A stretch of DNA of 6,567 nucleotides. It comes from Elusimicrobiota bacterium (GTDB taxonomy: Bacteria; Elusimicrobiota; Elusimicrobia; 2-02-FULL-39-32). The notes under the pieces are model-generated. The model made no database searches and had not been told where the DNA came from. It saw only the letters and a list, made by a program, of their open reading frames with translations. Positions 6,228 through 6,567 of this stretch are shown in pieces (within the stretch, counting starts at the first letter, position 1; the number at the start of each line of letters is the position of its first letter). The DNA is taken from contig JACPSV010000083.1 of NCBI GenBank assembly GCA_016193115.1, forward strand, positions 1 to 6,567, written 5' to 3'. The translations under genes were made by a program, and so were the position numbers.

Positions 6228-6567
6228 AAGTCTCCCTTCCATCTTCTCAACGCCCAATCCAGGATCAGAAGAATCAGGAGGAGCGAAAATGTCCAGGGGT
6301 TCGTCCAGAGATTTTTCTGGACCGGTTCCGAAGAGGACGCTTGTATTTTCTGAGCGCTTTGCCGGATGAGTTCCGGAGAAAATTCTCCGGCTTCGCTGTA
6401 TTTTCCCCCGCTTTCCTGAGATAGTTTTTGTAGAAACGCGTGATCCGGGTACGGATTTTCCGTTTCCCAGTCCACTCGTTTCACGCGCACGGTCTGCGTC
6501 TCCTGATCGTTCAGGAGCCCATGTTTCAGCAAGGCAGAGATCTGGTATTCGCCCTCTTTGGATGGAA
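6224..6567 (-). CDS. C-terminal end of a membrane-anchored VWA/BatA-like or glutamine-amidotransferase-like envelope protein (partial, 5' end outside window)
   Basis: The frame stays open to the window edge, so only about 114 C-terminal residues are present; a TTG at 6532 is merely an internal Leu codon. Reading in from the edge, the segment begins with Pro-Ser-Lys-Glu-Gly-Glu-Tyr and a beta-strand pattern ending in TQTVRVKRVDW, which looks like the last strands of an Ig-like or beta-sandwich domain. Next comes NPYPDHAFLQKLSQESGGKY, a pattern I associate with large bacterial VWA or glutamine-amidotransferase-like membrane proteins of MoxR/BatA operons. One hydrophobic helix (about WTFSLLLILLILDWAL) is followed by RRWKGDL, a positive-inside tail, so the bulk of the protein should lie outside the cytoplasmic membrane with a short cytoplasmic end. 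The TGA stop overlaps the ATG of the next gene (ATGA), implying one transcript and coupled translation. The family assignment rests on the tail only and is tentative; the membrane anchor is well supported. Confidence 0.72.
   Translation of the reverse strand, partial: PSKEGEYQISALLKHGLLNDQETQTVRVKRVDWETENPYPDHAFLQKLSQESGGKYSEAGEFSPELIRQSAQKIQASSSEPVQKNLWTNPWTFSLLLILLILDWALRRWKGDL
6232..6240 (-). promoter_or_regulatory. Shine-Dalgarno that decides the start of the DUF4175-like gene
   Basis: On the minus strand GGAAGGGAG is followed by ACTT and then ATG (6227-6225). GGAG ends 4 nt and GGAAGG ends 7 nt before the start. It lies inside the last codons of the preceding gene, and the ATG overlaps that gene's TGA. 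The two alternative upstream starts (ATG 6242, TTG 6257) have only weak purine stretches before them. Confidence 0.6.

Overview
The window is an all-minus-strand, tightly packed bacterial gene cluster. Read 5'->3' on the minus strand, the order is: the C-terminal end of a membrane-anchored, probably extracytoplasmic protein (6567-6224, open at the window edge); a very large membrane-anchored coiled-coil protein of about 1114 aa resembling the DUF4175 type (6227-2883); a 278-nt intergenic stretch carrying a compound palindromic repeat (2812-2696); an HExxH peptidase with TPR repeats (body 2604-1252, probable N-terminus from 2704); and a class II tRNA nucleotidyltransferase of the CCA-adding/poly(A) polymerase superfamily (1250-33). 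No tRNA, rRNA, CRISPR or insertion-sequence transposase is visible.

Organism. Signal-peptide and periplasm-type architectures, dense minus-strand packing, middling GC, and a widespread type of intergenic palindrome all suggest a diderm (Gram-negative-type) bacterium. The pairing of a large DUF4175-like coiled-coil protein with a VWA/BatA-like membrane protein recalls the MoxR-DUF58-BatA-type operons of Planctomycetes, Omnitrophota, Acidobacteria and relatives. This is a family-level impression and the phylum is not established.

How the genes fit together. The first two genes overlap by the tetranucleotide ATGA and are probably translationally coupled; both put a domain outside the inner membrane and probably work as one envelope complex. 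The peptidase and the nucleotidyltransferase are separated by one base and the second has no visible Shine-Dalgarno of its own, so they are also likely co-translated. The repeat lies at the only real gap and separates the two pairs.

The most notable observation is at the peptidase N-terminus. The in-frame ATG at 2604 has no ribosome binding site and yields a protein with no export signal. The next reading frame encodes a convincing signal peptide (ending in Pro-Ala-Tyr-Ala) that would join the peptidase frame exactly if a run of six A (minus strand; six T at 2568-2573) were one base shorter. The nearest start codon for that signal peptide lies inside the palindromic repeat. Thus the gene is either frameshifted (real mutation or homopolymer sequencing error) or uses slippage, and its start seems to be supplied by a mobile-type repeat. 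The repeat itself contains two mutually inverted hairpins whose stems differ at three paired positions, all compensated.
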